A stretch of DNA of 64,000 bases from Symsagittifera roscoffensis. Taxonomy: Eukaryota > Xenacoelomorpha > Acoela > Convolutidae. Position 1 is the first letter of the stretch, and every line of letters begins with the position of its first letter. Shown piece after piece: positions 1-13,134 of this stretch. The notes below the pieces were generated by a model. That model was not told where the DNA came from. It did no database searches and saw only the letters and a program-made list of their open reading frames with translations. The translations under genes were made by a program, and so were the position numbers. The stretch covers positions 66,330,471 through 66,394,470 of the forward strand of contig NC_087063.1 in the NCBI RefSeq assembly GCF_963678635.1. The letters are read 5' to 3'.

Positions 1-885
1 AATTCAAGCGTGTCAAGAGATCGAATCGAAAAGATTAAGAATGAATTAAATACAGATTCGAATCGAGAACAAAAAACGCAGCAAAGTGGGCTGAATTATT
101 GAATTATGCATAAATAGTTTTTCTTTAAAAACAGATTTAAACGGGCTTACTGCTACTTAAAATGGTAATGTATTCTAAGTATCAAGATAAGGAGATTAAT
201 ATCTTTTTATTGAGCGCCACTAGAATAATAGAACATAATAGAACATCTTTCAGACCCTTGAGCATATAAAAAAAAAAGAAAAACCACTTACCCTAATCTG
301 TCTCAATCAAATTACATCGAGCTTATACTATAAAAATAGAATTCATCACTCCAGCGAAGCGGAACTAGACTGTTTAGATCAGGGCAACTCTGATCAACTA
401 ACATGCCCCATTCTGCTTCAATTGGGCAGGGTTTGAATAAGTTTAATGATTCTACATACCAATAAAATGTTTTTTTTTCATTTCAACTTTTTGAAATTAT
501 TTCAAATATCTACCTCACATCAAATGGCTGCAGCTAAAAATTATTTCCATTTCAATAAACAGGCATTGACTCACTCAATTAATAAAAAAAATTTCCCTTC
601 ATTAACTGTCATTCAAAAAAAAAGTCATTAAGAGAGTCGATCTTTGTCTAGGAAACAAAAAACCAAAATGTTCAACAAAACGTAGGAAAAGTGTTAATGA
701 ACACGAAGGAGCCAGAAGAATATCGTTATTTTTTTGGTTTTTTGAATGCGTTGCTTTCCTTGGAAGTCATAAATTTTTCATTTATGGAATTCTGACTAAA
801 ATTCATTGTTTTAAGGCTACAGCTTTTTCAATTTCAAAAACCTTTAATGGTTGACAACTGTTTCATAAAACTAAATCTATTTACC
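1..885. other. AT-rich sequence, no gene seen
   Basis: I see no gene, RNA gene or mobile-element end here. The stretch has many A/T homopolymer runs. The only open frame (446-631, plus) is short, low in complexity and has no recognisable motif. Confidence 0.5.
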
Positions 886-3800
886 ACTTAGTTTACCTTC
901 CATTTAGCAAATTAATATGAATTAACCGTTAAAACCAAATTTAAACAACTTAGTTTACCTTTCATTTAGCAAATTAATATGAATTAACCGTTAAAACCAA
1001 ATTTAAACAACTTAGTTTACCTTCCATTTAGCAAATTAATATGAATTAACCGTTAAAACCAAATTTAAACAACTTAGTTTACCTTCCATTTAGCAAATTA
1101 ATAAGAATTAACCGTTAAAACCAAATTTAAACAACATAGTTTACCTTCCATTTAGCAAATTGATATGAATTAACCGTTAAAACCAAATTTAAAGAACTTA
1201 GTTTACCTTTCATTTAGCAAAGTAATATGAATTAACCTTTAAAACCAAATTTAAACAACTTAGTTTACCTTCCATTTAGCAAATTAATATGAATTAACCG
1301 TTGAAACCAAATTTAAACAACTTAGTTTACCTTCCATTTAGCAAATTAATATGAATTAACCGTTAAAACCAAATTTAAACAACTTAGTTTACCTTCCATT
1401 TAGCAAATTAATATGAATTAACCGTTAAAACCAAATTTAAACAACTTAGTTTACCTTCCATACAGTTAATAATATGAATTGACCGTTGAAAACAAATTTA
1501 AACAATTTAGTTTACCTTCCATTTAGCAAATTAATATGAATTCGCCGTTAAAACTAAATTTAAACAACTTAATTTACCTTCTATTTAGCAAATTAATATG
1601 AATTAACCGTTAAAACCAAATTTAAACAACTTAGATTACCTTCCATTTAGAAAATTAATATGAATTAACCGTTAAAACCAAATTTAAACAACTTAGTTTA
1701 CCTTTCATTTGGCAAATTAATATGAATTAACCGTTAAAACCAAATTTAAACAACTTAGTTTACTTTCCATTTAGCAAACTAATATGAATTAACCGTTAAA
1801 ACCAAATTTAAACAACTTAGTTTACCTTCCATTTAGCAAATTAATATGATTTAACCGTCAAAACCAAATTTAAACAACTTAGTTTACCTTCCATTTAGCA
1901 AATTAGTTTGAATTAACCGTTAAAACCAAAATTAAACAACTTAGTTCACCTTCCATTTAGCAAAAAACCATGAATTAACCGTTAAAACCAAATTTAAACA
2001 AATTAGTTTACCTTCCATTTAGCAAATTGATATGAATTAACCATTAAAACCAAATTTAAACAACTTAGTTTACCTTTCATTTAGCAAATTAATATGAATT
2101 AACCGTTAAAACCAAATTTAAACAACTTAGTTTACTTTCCATTTAGCAAATTAATATGAATTAACCGTTCAAACCAAAATTAAACAACTTAGTTTACCTT
2201 CCATTTAGCAAATTAACATGAATTAACCGTTGAAACCAAATTTAAACAATTTAGTTTAACTTCCATTTAGCAAATTAATATGAATTAACCATTAAAACTA
2301 AATTTAAACAACTTAATTTACCTTCCATTTAGCAAACTAATATGAATTAACCGTTAAACCAAATTTAAACAACTTAGATTACCTTCCATTTAGCAAATTA
2401 TTATGAAAAAACCGTTAAAAACAAATTTAAACAACTTAGTTTACCTTCCATTTAGCAAATTAATATGAATTAACCGTTTAAACCAAATTTAAACAACTTA
2501 GTTTACCTTCCATTTAGCAAATTATTATGAATTAACCGTTAAAACCAAAATTAAACAACTTAGTTTACCTTCCATTTAGCAAATTAACATGAATTAACCT
2601 TTAAAACCAAATTTAAACGAATTAGTTTACCTTCCATTTAGCAAATTGATATGAATTAACCATTAAAACCAAATTTAAACAACTTAGTTTACCTTTCATT
2701 TAGCAAATTAATTTGAATTAACCGTTAAAACCAAATTTAAACAACTTAGTTTACTTTCCATTTAGCAAATTAATATGAATTAACCGTTCAAACCAAAATT
2801 AAACAACTTAGTTTACCTTCCATTTAGCAAATTAACATGAATTAACCGTTGAAACCAAATTTAAACAATTTAGTTTAACTTCCATTTAGCAAATTAATAT
2901 GAATTAACCATTAAAACTAAATTTAAACAACTTAATTTACCTTCCATTTAGCAAACTAATATGAATTAACCGTTAAACCAAATTTAAACAACTTAGATTA
3001 CCTTCCATTTAGCAAATTAATATGAAAAAACCGTTAAAAACAAATTTAAACAACTTAGTTTACCTTCCATTTAGCAAATTAATATGAATTAACCGTTTAA
3101 ACCAAATTTAAACAACTTAGTTTACCTTCCATTTAGCAAATTATTATGAATTAACCGTTAAAACCAAAATTAAACAACTTAGTTTACCTTCCATTTAGCA
3201 AATTAACATGAATTAACCGTTAAAACCAAATTTAAACAAATTAGTTTACCTTCCATTTAGCAAATTGATATGAATTAACCGTTAAAACCAAATTTAAACA
3301 ACTTAGTTTACCTTCCATTTAGCAAATTAACATGAATTAACCGTTAAAACCAAATTTAAACGAATTAGTTTACCTTCCATTTAGCAAATTGATATGAATT
3401 AACCATTAAAACCAAATTTAAACAACTTAGTTTACCTTTCATTTAGCAAATTAATTTGAATTAACCGTTAAAACCAAATTTAAACAACTTAGTTTACTTT
3501 CCATTTAGCAAATTAATATGAATTAACCGTTCAAACCAAAATTAAACAACTTAGTTTACCTTCCATTTAGCAAATTAACATGAATTAACCGTTGAAACCA
3601 AATTTAAACAATTTAGTTTAACTTCCATTTAGCAAATTAATATGAATTAACCATTAAAACTAAATTTAAACAACTTAATTTACCTTCCATTTAGCAAACT
3701 AATATGAATTAACCGTTAAACCAAATTTAAACAACTTAGATTACCTTCCATTTAGCAAATTAATATGAAAAAACCGTTAAAAACAAATTTAAACAACTTA

Positions 3801-6800
3801 GTTTACCTTCCATTTAGCAAATTAATATGAATTAACCGTTTAAACCAAATTTAAACAACTTAGTTTACCTTCCATTTAGCAAATTATTATGAATTAACCG
3901 TTAAAACCAAAATTAAACAACTTAGTTTACCTTCCATTTAGCAAATTAACATGAATTAACCGTTAAAACCAAATTTAAACAAATTAGTTTACCTTCCATT
4001 TAGCAAATTGATATGAATTAACCGTTAAAACCAAATTTAAACAACTTAGTTTACCTTCCATTTAGCAAACTAATATGAAGTAACCGTTACAACCAAATTT
4101 AAACAACTTAGTTTACCTTCTATTTAGCAAATTAATATGAAATAACCGTTAAAACCAAATTTAAACAACTTAGTTTACCTTCCATTTAGCAAATTAATAT
4201 GAAGTAACCGTTAAAACCAAATTTAAACAACTTAGTTTACCTTCCATTTAGCAAATTAATATGAATTAACCATTAAAACCAAATTTAAACAACTTAGTTT
4301 ACCTTTCATTTAGCAAATTAAAATGAATTAACCGTTAAAACCAAATTAAACAACATAGTTTACCTTCCATTTAGCAAATTGATATGAATTAACCGTTAAA
4401 ACCAAATTTAAAGAACTTAGTTTACCTTTCATTTAGCAAATTAATATGAATTAACCTTTAAAACCAAATTTAAACAACTTAGTTTACCTTCCATTTAGCA
4501 AATTATTATGAATTAACCGTTAAAATCAAAATTAAACAACTTAGTTTACCTTCCATTTAGCAAATTAACATGAATTAACCGTTAAAACCAAATTTAAACA
4601 AATAAGTTTACCTTCCATTTAGCAAATTGATATGAATTAACCGTTAAAACCAAATTTAAACAACTTAGTTTACCTTCCATTTAGCAAATTAATATGAAGT
4701 AACCGTTACAACCAAATTTAAACAACTTAGTTTACCTTCCATTTAGCAAATTAATATGAAATAACCGTTAAAACCAAATTTAAACAACTTAGTTTACCTT
4801 CCATTTAGCAAATTAATATGAAGTAACCGTTAAAACCAAATTTAAACAACTTAGTTTACCTTCCATTTAGCAAATTAATATGAATTAACCGTTAAAACAA
4901 AATTTAAACAACTTAGTTTACCTTCCATTTAGCAAATTAATATGAATTAACCATTAAAACCAAATTTAAACAACTTAGTTTACCTTCCATTTAGCAAATT
5001 AATATGAATTGACCGTTAAAATCAAATTTAAACAACTTAGTTTACCTTCCATTTAGCAAATTAATATGAATTAACCAATAAAACCAAATTTAAACAACTT
5101 AGTTTACCTTCCATTTAGCAAATTAATATGAATTAACCGTTAAAACCAAATTTAAACAACTTAGTTTACTTTCCATTTAGCAAATTAATATGAATTAACC
5201 GTTAAAACCAAAATTAAACAACTTAGTTTACCTTCCATTTAGCAACTTAACATGAATTAACCGTTGAAACCAAATTTAAACAATTTTGTTTAACTTCCAT
5301 TTATCAAATTAATATGAATTAACCGTTACAACCAAATTTAAACAACTTAGTTTACCTTCCATTTAGCAAATTAATATGAATTATCCGTTAAAACCAAATT
5401 TAAACAACTTAGTTTACCTTCCATTTAGCAAATTAATATGAAATAACCATTAAAACCAAATTTAAACAACTTAGTTTACCTTCCATTTAGCAAATTAATA
5501 TGAATTAACCGTTAAAACTAAATTTAAACAACTTAGTTTACCTTCCATTTAGCAAATTAATCTGAATTAACCGTTAAAACAAAAATTTAACAAATTATTT
5601 TACCTTCCATTTAGCAAATTAATATGAATTAACCATTAAAACCAAATTTAAACAACTTGGTTTACCTTCCATTTAGCAAATTAATATGAATTGACCGTTA
5701 AAACAAAATTTAAACAACTTAGTTTACCTTCCATTTAGCAAATTAATATGAATTAACCGTTAAAACCAAATTTAAACAACGTAGTTAACCTTCCACTTAG
5801 CAAATTAATATGAATTAACCGTTAAAACCAAATTTAAACAACTTAGTTTACTTTCCATTTAGCAAATTAATTTGAATTAACCGTTAAAACCAAAATTAAA
5901 CAACTTAGTTTAACTTCCATTTAGCAAATTAACATGAATTAACCGTTGAAACCAAATTTAAACAACTTAGTTTACTTTCCATTTAGCAAATTAATATGAA
6001 TTAACCGTTAAAACCAAATTTAAACAACTTATTTTACCTTCCATTTAGCAAATTAATATGAATTAACCGTTAAAACCAAAAGTAAACAACTTAGTTTACC
6101 TTCCATTTAGCAAAATAATATGAATTAACCGTTAAAACCAAATTTAAACAACTTAGTTTACCTTTCATTTAGCAAATTAATATGAAATAACCGTTAAAAC
6201 CAAATTTAAACAACTTAGTTTACTTTCCATTTAGCAAATTAATATGAATTAACCGTTAAAACCAAATTTAAACAACTTATTTTACCTTCCATGTAGCAAA
6301 TTAATATGAATTAACCGTTAAAACCAAATTTAAACAACTTAGTTTACCTTCCATTTAGCAAATTAATATGAACTAACCGTTAAAACCAAAAGTAAACAAC
6401 TTAGTTTACCTTCCATTTAGCAAATTAACATGAATTAACCGTTAAAACTAAATTTAAACAAATTCGTTTACCTTCCATTTAGCAAATTGATATGAATTAA
6501 CCGTTAAAACCAAATTTAAACAACTTATTTTACCTTCCATTTAGCAAATTAATATGAATTAACCGTTAAAACCAAAAGTAAACAACTTAGTTTACCTTCC
6601 ATTTAGCAAAATAATATGAATTAACCGTTAAAACCAAATTTAAACAACTTAGTTTACCTTTCATTTAGCAAATTAATATGAAATAACCGTTAAAACCAAA
6701 TTTAAACAACTTAGTTTACCTTCCATTTAGCAAATTAATATGAATTAACCAATAAAACCAAATTTAAACAACTTAGTTTACCTTCCATTTAGCAAATTAA

Positions 6801-9490
6801 TATGAATTAACCGTTAAAACCAAATTTAAACAACTTAGTTTACTTTCCATTTAGCAAATTAATATGAATTAACCGTTAAAACCAAAATTAAACAACTTAG
6901 TTTACCTTCCATTTAGCAACTTAACATGAATTAACCGTTGAAACCAAATTTAAACAATTTAGTTTAACTTCCATTTATCAAACTAATATGAACTAACCGT
7001 TAAAACCAAATTTAAACAACTTAGTTTACCTTCCATTTAGCAAATTAATATGAAATAACCATTAAAACCAAATTTAAACAACTTAGTTTAACTTCCATTT
7101 ATCAAACTAATATGAACTAACCGTTAAAACCAAATTTAAACAACTTAGTTTACTTTCCATTTAGCAAATTAATATGAATTAACCGTTAAAACCAAAATTA
7201 AACAACTTAGTTTACCTTCCATTTAGCAACTTAACATGAATTAACCGTTGAAACCAAATTTAAACAATTTAGTTTAACTTCCATTTATCAAACTAATATG
7301 AACTAACCGTTAAAACCAAATTTAAACAACTTAGTTTACCTTCCATTTAGCAAATTAATATGAAATAACCATTAAAACCAAATTTAAACAACTTAGTTTA
7401 CCTTCCTTTTAGCAAATTAATATGAATTAACCGTTAAAACAAAAATTTAACAAATTATTTTACCTTCCATTTAGCAAATTAATATGAATTAACCATTAAA
7501 ACCAAATTTAAACAACTTGGTTTACCTTCCATTTAGCAAATTAATATGAATTGACCGTTAAAACAAAATTTAAACAACTTAGTTTACCTTCCATTTAGCA
7601 AAGTAATATGAATTAACCGTTAAAACCAAATTTAAACAACGTAGTTAACCTTCCACTTAGCAAATTAATATGAATTAACCGTTAAAACCAAATTTAAACA
7701 ACTTAGTTTACTTTCCATTTAGCAAATTAATTTGAATTAACCGTTAAAACCAAAATTAAACAACTTAGTTTAACTTCCATTTAGCAAATTAACATGAATT
7801 AACCGTTGAAACCAAATTTAAACAACATAGTTTACTTTCCATTTAGCAAATTAATATGAATTAACCGTTAAAACCAAATTTAAACAACTTATTTTACCTT
7901 CCATTTAGCAAATTAATATGAATTAACCGTTAAAACCAAAAGTAAACAACTTAGTTTACTTCCATTTAGCAAAATAATATGAATTAACCGTTAAAACCAA
8001 ATTTAAACAACTTAGTTTACCTTTCATTTAGCAAATTAATATGAAATAACCGTTAAAACCAAATTTAAACAACTTAGTTTACTTTCCATTTAGCAAATTA
8101 ATATGAATTAACCGTTAAAACCAAATTTAAACAACTTATTTTACCTTCCATGTAGCAAATTAATATGAATTAACCGTTAAAACCAAATTTAAACAACTTA
8201 GTTTACCTTCCATTTAGCAAATTAATATGAACTAACCGTTAAAACCAAAAGTAAACAACTTAGTTTACCTTCCATTTAGCAAATTAACACGAATTAACCG
8301 TTAAAATTAAATTTAAACAAATTAGTTTACCTTCCATTTAGCAAATTGATATGAATTAACCGTTAAAACCAAATTTAAACAACTTATTTTACCTTCCATT
8401 TAGCAAATTAATATGAATTAACCGTTAAAACCAAAAGTAAACCACTTAGTTTACCTTCCATTTAGCAAAATAATATGAATTAACCGTTAAAACCAATTTT
8501 AAACAACTTAGTTTACCTTTCATTTAGCAAATTAATATGAAATAACCGTTAAAACCAAATTTAAACAACTTAGTTTACTTTCCATTTAGCAAATTAATAT
8601 GAATTAACCGTTAAAACCAAATTTAAACAACTTATTTTACCTTCCATGTAGCAAATTAATATGAATTAACCGTTAAAACCAAATTTAAACAACTTAGTTT
8701 ACCTTCCATTTAGCAAATTAATATGAACTAACCGTTAAAACCAAAAGTAAACAACTTAGTTTACCTTCCATTTAGCAAATTAACATGAATTAACCGTTAA
8801 AACTAAATTTAAACAAATTAGTTTACCTTCCATTTAGCAAATTGATATGAATTAACCGTTAAAACCAAATTTAAACAACTTATTTTACCTTCCATTTAGC
8901 AAATTAATATGAAGTAACCGTTACAACCAAATTTAAACAACTTAGTTTACCTTCCATTTAGCAAATTAATATGAATTAACCGTTAAAACTAAGTTTAAAC
9001 AACTTAGTTTACCTTCCATTTAGCAAATTAATATGAAATAACCGTTAAAACCAAATTTAAACAACTTAGTTTACCTTCCATTTAGCAAATTAATATGAAT
9101 TAACCGTTAAAACCAAATTTAAACAACTTAGTTTACCTTCCATTTAGCAAATTAATATGAAATAACCGTTAAAACCTAATTTAAACAACTTACTTTACCT
9201 TCCATTTAGCAAATTAATATGAATTAACCGTTAAAACAAAATTTAAACAACTTAGTTTACCTTCCATTTAGCAAATTATTATGAATTAACCATTAAAACC
9301 AAATTTAAACAACTTAGTTTACCTTCCATTTAGCAAATTAATTTGAATTGACCGTTAAAACCAAATTTAAACAACTTAGTTTACCTTCCATTTAGCAAAT
9401 TAATATGAATTAACCGTCAAAAACCAAATTTAAACAACTTAGTTTACCTTTCATTTAGCAAATTAATATGAACTAACCGTTAAAATCAAA
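886..9490. repeat. 62-bp satellite array with higher-order structure
   Basis: A head-to-tail array of a 62-bp unit, about 139 copies, running without interruption. The unit contains the words TTAGTTTACCTTCCATTTAG, CAAATTAATATGAATTAACC and GTTAAAACCAAATTTAAAC. Spacing of successive units is exactly 62 nt (for example the same CTTAG word at 887 and 949), with rare 61-nt or 63-nt units. Because 62 is not a multiple of 3, every frame is broken and no protein is encoded. Blocks of shared variants recur at multiples of the unit: 10 and 12 units in the 2.1-3.8 kb part, 5, 8 and 30 units in the 5.5-8.7 kb part. This is satellite DNA by structure; whether it is centromeric, heterochromatic or intronic cannot be told from the window. 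Confidence 0.98.
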
Positions 9491-10114
9491 AACCTCACTG
9501 CAAAAAATTGCATTTGAGTTTGATTAAACTTTAAGATTTTCCGTGAACAAAAAACAAACAAAAAAGGCACGAGACCTCAATATATTTCGTCACTTTGTTT
9601 CTATTCATTCACACCTAATTACAAAAAACATACTTTGCCCTGGTTTCTTCGAAAGTCAAAATTTTTTTTGAAATGTGCTTCAATAACCAAAAAAAATTGA
9701 TGAAACCAATTTATTTAATTATCTCATTTCATGCAACTACACGTGCGTTGATGTACGGAGTACATTGAGTACGTTGAATTACAGTATGGTTAGAATTTAA
9801 ACCCGTATGTTCTACGCTCTAATTTTTCACACTTTATATTACACACTTTTTATTAACGTCATTGTTTGGTAAAGATTATCAATTACTGCCTCACAAAGAA
9901 AGGTTGATTTTTTCGAGCATCCTTTTTTCTTCAAAACTTTTGAACAAATGATTAGTTGTGCAAAAACAAATGAATATAGACGAAATTTCCGATAACCGGG
10001 AATGACAAATTAAGTTTACGCATTTCTGTATAAACAAAACAACCCTAGTGCAAAAACCGAGCTTGTACTGTTCAAAATGTAAAAAAAGTAAATTAAAATT
10101 TTAAGTTTGGCTTC
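9491..10114. other. AT-rich flank of the satellite, no gene seen
   Basis: The array ends abruptly at about 9490 and is followed by ordinary AT-rich sequence. I found no coding signal, repeat end or RNA gene. Confidence 0.4.
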
Positions 10115-10170
10115 CTTAAGGGCAGTCGGAAACTTCAGGGCTGTGCTCTGATACAAGCAATCTTTTTTCT
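10115..10170 (+). mobile_element. Isolated terminal repeat of a TTAA-flanked MITE
   Basis: TTAA at 10115-10118 is followed by GGGCAGTCGG and a stretch matching the ends of the complete element at 10799-11356 (TTCAGGGC and TGATAC words in the same order). No matching inverted partner occurs before 10795, so this looks like one end of a truncated copy. Confidence 0.55.
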
Positions 10171-10794
10171 AGCATTTGATGTATATGATGTTTTTTAAGC
10201 CTCGTATCAAAAGCGGAATACAAAAAACTCGAGACTTTGTTAGCTCAAATTAAAACATATAAATCTAAAACATTAAGTTTGATTGCGCTTCTAAATGAAG
10301 GATGAGTTTATGCAAGTAATTCTGCCAGTTATGCACCCTGCAGAGTTTATGCGCTAAGCGAGACATCCTTTGAGAGGCATAATAAAAGTTTCTAACATGG
10401 TTTTTAATCATTTACCCGTTTTTGTTGCGCTTGTTACAGTGTTATACGCTCTATTTCAGTCAAAAGCTCGCAAACTCTTTTATGTTCCAACTTTCGAAGA
10501 AAGTAAGGAATCTATACGCTCAAGTTTTTCTATTGGGACCATTTGTACAAAACTCTGGTGTCTCAGGGAATTAATCTCCTGATCTGCATGACACCAGACG
10601 AGTGTGCACGCCACTTTTGAAACCTGACATGAGAATGTCGGAAACCGAACTTCAAAATCAATCCAAATTGAACTGAGGCAGGTTTTTGGCTCAAACCATA
10701 TACGACTCAAAATGCAACACTTTGTTTTTGATATTATCGGCCTAAATATCATAGTTTTACCAAAGTTTAATTTTAAAAAATTGTCCGAGACCAA
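10171..10794. other. No supported gene between two MITE ends
   Basis: Overlapping open frames on both strands (10370-10582 plus, 10480-10794 minus) show no domain, signal or splice context that I can defend. The stretch includes an imperfect inverted repeat around 10553-10601 (TGGTGTCTCAGG and, on the other side, a GACACCA word). Confidence 0.35.
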
Positions 10795-10798
10795 TTAA

Positions 10799-11356
10799 AG
10801 GGCAGTTGGAACATTCAGGGCTTCGTCTTGATGCAAGCAGTCTTGTTTGATTCTAAATGAATGTCTTGAATTGAAAAATATTACAATAGCTAAGCAAAAA
10901 AAGTGTTTTTAACGCATCACAGTCAAGTTAAAGCTGAACAACCTATTCAAATTGTTGCCGAAAATACGGCCAAATTCAAGTTTTGACGGAAGACTGGAGT
11001 GACGGAAGACTGGATCAATTAAGAAGGAAGCTTCAAGAAGACTGGAGTGCGCTTTTTAGCACTTATGGAAAAAAAATCCAGAAGCCGCTGTGAAAAAAAA
11101 TGGTCCGATCAATCGAAAAATGGATGTCGTGAAATAGAAACGAACGGGTATATTTTAAAAACTATGGTAACCGAATTTGAGGGAGGTTAACAGAGGGGTA
11201 AGAAACTTCCTATAAAAATTTTATTTTGAATATAACACCGCACTTCATAAACCCCAGCTACGAGCAAAAAAAATAGCTCTGAAATTATAAAAACTTCCAG
11301 GAAATACAACAAGACTGTTGGTATCAGGGCGAAGCCCTGAATGTTCCGACTGCCTT
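10799..11356. mobile_element. MITE with TTAA target duplication (piggyBac-like)
   Basis: A 558-bp non-coding element. Its ends are inverted repeats of about 50 bp: left AGGGCAGTTGGAACATTCAG, and the right end read in reverse AAGGCAGTCGGAACATTCAG. It is bounded on both sides by TTAA (10795-10798 and 11357-11360). Short inverted ends plus TTAA duplication are the known signature of piggyBac-type insertions; assignment to that superfamily is inference because no transposase is present. Inside, around 10985-11045, the phrase GACGGAAGACTGGA is repeated in tandem. Confidence 0.8.
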
Positions 11357-12438
11357 TTAAGGTTTATGGAGCAGTAATTACATTAAAAAATTAAATGAAA
11401 TAAAACAGAATGAAAATTTTTTCTTCTTCTAAGATTTGAGTTTTTTTAATAAAAATTATCACCCCACACGCCATATAAAGTACAACATGATAGATTTCGC
11501 TCCTTGTAACAAATCAATTATGGCAAATAAGCTTCTTTCAACCAATTTGGAACGATTTTAAGACGAATTAACGCTCCGCTTACGCGTTAATAGCGCGAAA
11601 TATATCGCGCGTTAATTGTCCCAAATTGGCCAGAATGGCCATCTTTAAACCCCCATAACCTTACGAAAAATGATCACAGGTGAAATATCTTTTCAAATTT
11701 GAGCTCAGAACAACAATACCTTTTGAATGATATAAAAAATTCCGTCAAAAATGGCTAGTTAAGTAGCCGAAATTTGTCTGAAGAAAAAAAACCCACCCCG
11801 AGCACAAATATTTCGTTACTTTCGTATCGAAAGTCGGAACAATAAACATTCTTTGAGAATCAATCAAAAATAAAGTCTGTTATTTGGAACCTGTAGAATG
11901 ACTTAAGTCAATTCGGAATGATTTTCGACTGATGGAAATTTTGGACGGATTAAAATAAGTTTCGCCAGAGCGATGAGAGTCATAGATGATCGTAGCATAA
12001 GATAGCACAAATCTCAGTTGACAAACTGCCATCTGTCAAACCTCCAAAACTTGAAAAAAATGATAGCAGGTTCAGGTTTCAGCATATTTTCATGAAGGAA
12101 AGTCTCGCTGAAAGCTATTAGTTTTTCAAAAAATTTTACTGTAAAATATGCGTAGAAGATGCTCATCATTACTGGGTATTTTTTTGCTTCTAACAACGTG
12201 CTTTTTATCAGCTCTGGAAAATTTTGCCTATTTGACTTCTACAAATTCACACCAAAAATTAGACAAATTTTTTAAATCCGAGAAAATTTTAATTCTGAGA
12301 CTGAAAGTGATTTCAACAATTGACTCACTTTTTTGTAATGGAAAGTTTGTAACCAAAAAAACGTTGCATGTATAAGTTTTTTTCCTTTATAATGATTTCA
12401 TTTCAAAACAATCCAATTGTTAAATGACATGCGTAGTC
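11357..12438. other. No gene seen; one CpG-rich palindromic patch
   Basis: AT-rich sequence with no supported coding region. At about 11568-11620 there is an unusual CpG-rich patch with nested palindromes: GCGCGA and TCGCGC at 11593-11610 form a 6-bp stem with a 6-nt loop, flanked by repeated GTTAAT words. It may be a transposon remnant. Confidence 0.35.
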
Positions 12439-12776
12439 GGCTCTTTTTCCTTCCCCACCTGAAAACTTTACTGGTAAATTTGTTAATCGCAGTATCCGAT
12501 TGTTACAAAAAAATTGGCATGGAGGCTGATTAGGCCACGAAAAACTAATTTGGTCTCCATAACCAACCTCGTAAAATCACTTAATAAACCGAAAAAATTG
12601 ATGCTCGTATGAGGTGGGGGGATTTTTTTCACATCGTTCGAATGTTATGAAAACTGACATACCAACTAACTAAGTCATGGCAAACATTTTTGGTCTTCAT
12701 ACCTAATCTTTTAAAACTCCTCGTTACTGAATGAAGTTTATGTTTATATGAGGTGGGAGGAAAAGGAAAAAGAGCC
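12439..12776. mobile_element. Foldback element with GGCTCTTTTTCC ends
   Basis: The left end (12439-12460, GGCTCTTTTTCCTTCCCCAC) is the inverse of the right end (12751-12776, ending GGAAAAAGAGCC). The interior holds two direct half-copies of the phrase TTGGTCT(C/T)CATA followed by a GTATGAGGTGGG-like word, about 160 nt apart. I could not find a convincing target duplication. A second member lies at 12948-13108 in the opposite orientation. No coding capacity. Confidence 0.5.
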
Positions 12777-12947
12777 CAATTGAATCGAGTTCTTGTAGTG
12801 AAAACATTTTAACAGGGGAAAAATTCTCTGTCATTCTTGAGTAAGGCTGAAAAAAGTGGCCAGAGACCATTTAACACTACGTTTGCCAGCTTGTTCGTGT
12901 AATTACACTTGCTAGCTAATTTTTTTTGACTTGGTAAAAAAATAGGT

Positions 12948-13108
12948 TCTTCTCTTCAACCCCTCCCCCCCCCCCCCCCAAGGTTAATTATGAAGACCAA
13001 ATATGTTTGTCATAACCTTATTAGTCCCTGTGTCAATTTTTATAACAATCGAACAATAAAAAATAAAATTTTTTCAGGGGGGGGGGGGGGGGTCAAGGAA
13101 AAAGAGCC
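12948..13108. mobile_element. Short foldback copy with poly-C / poly-G arms
   Basis: A short inverted relative of the element at 12439-12776. A CTTC(A)ACCCC plus poly-C tract at 12954-12979 faces a poly-G plus TCAAGGAAAAAGAGCC tract at 13076-13108. The interior word TATGAAGACCAAATATGTTTG is the reverse of the GGTCTTCAT-containing word in the first copy. It sits just inside the intron after the ion-channel exon, 27 nt from the splice donor. Confidence 0.5.
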
Positions 13109-13134
13109 ACAAAATGTTGATGTATCGGAAATAC

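Noticed and set aside
886-9490. CRISPR-like array of regular repeats
   Set aside because: Units are contiguous with no variable spacers, the repeat fills the whole period, and the surroundings are eukaryotic. It is satellite DNA.
10480-10794. Further exon of the Cys-loop channel
   Set aside because: The frame is on the right strand and side, but I could not find the Cys-loop, WVPD or transmembrane patterns in it.
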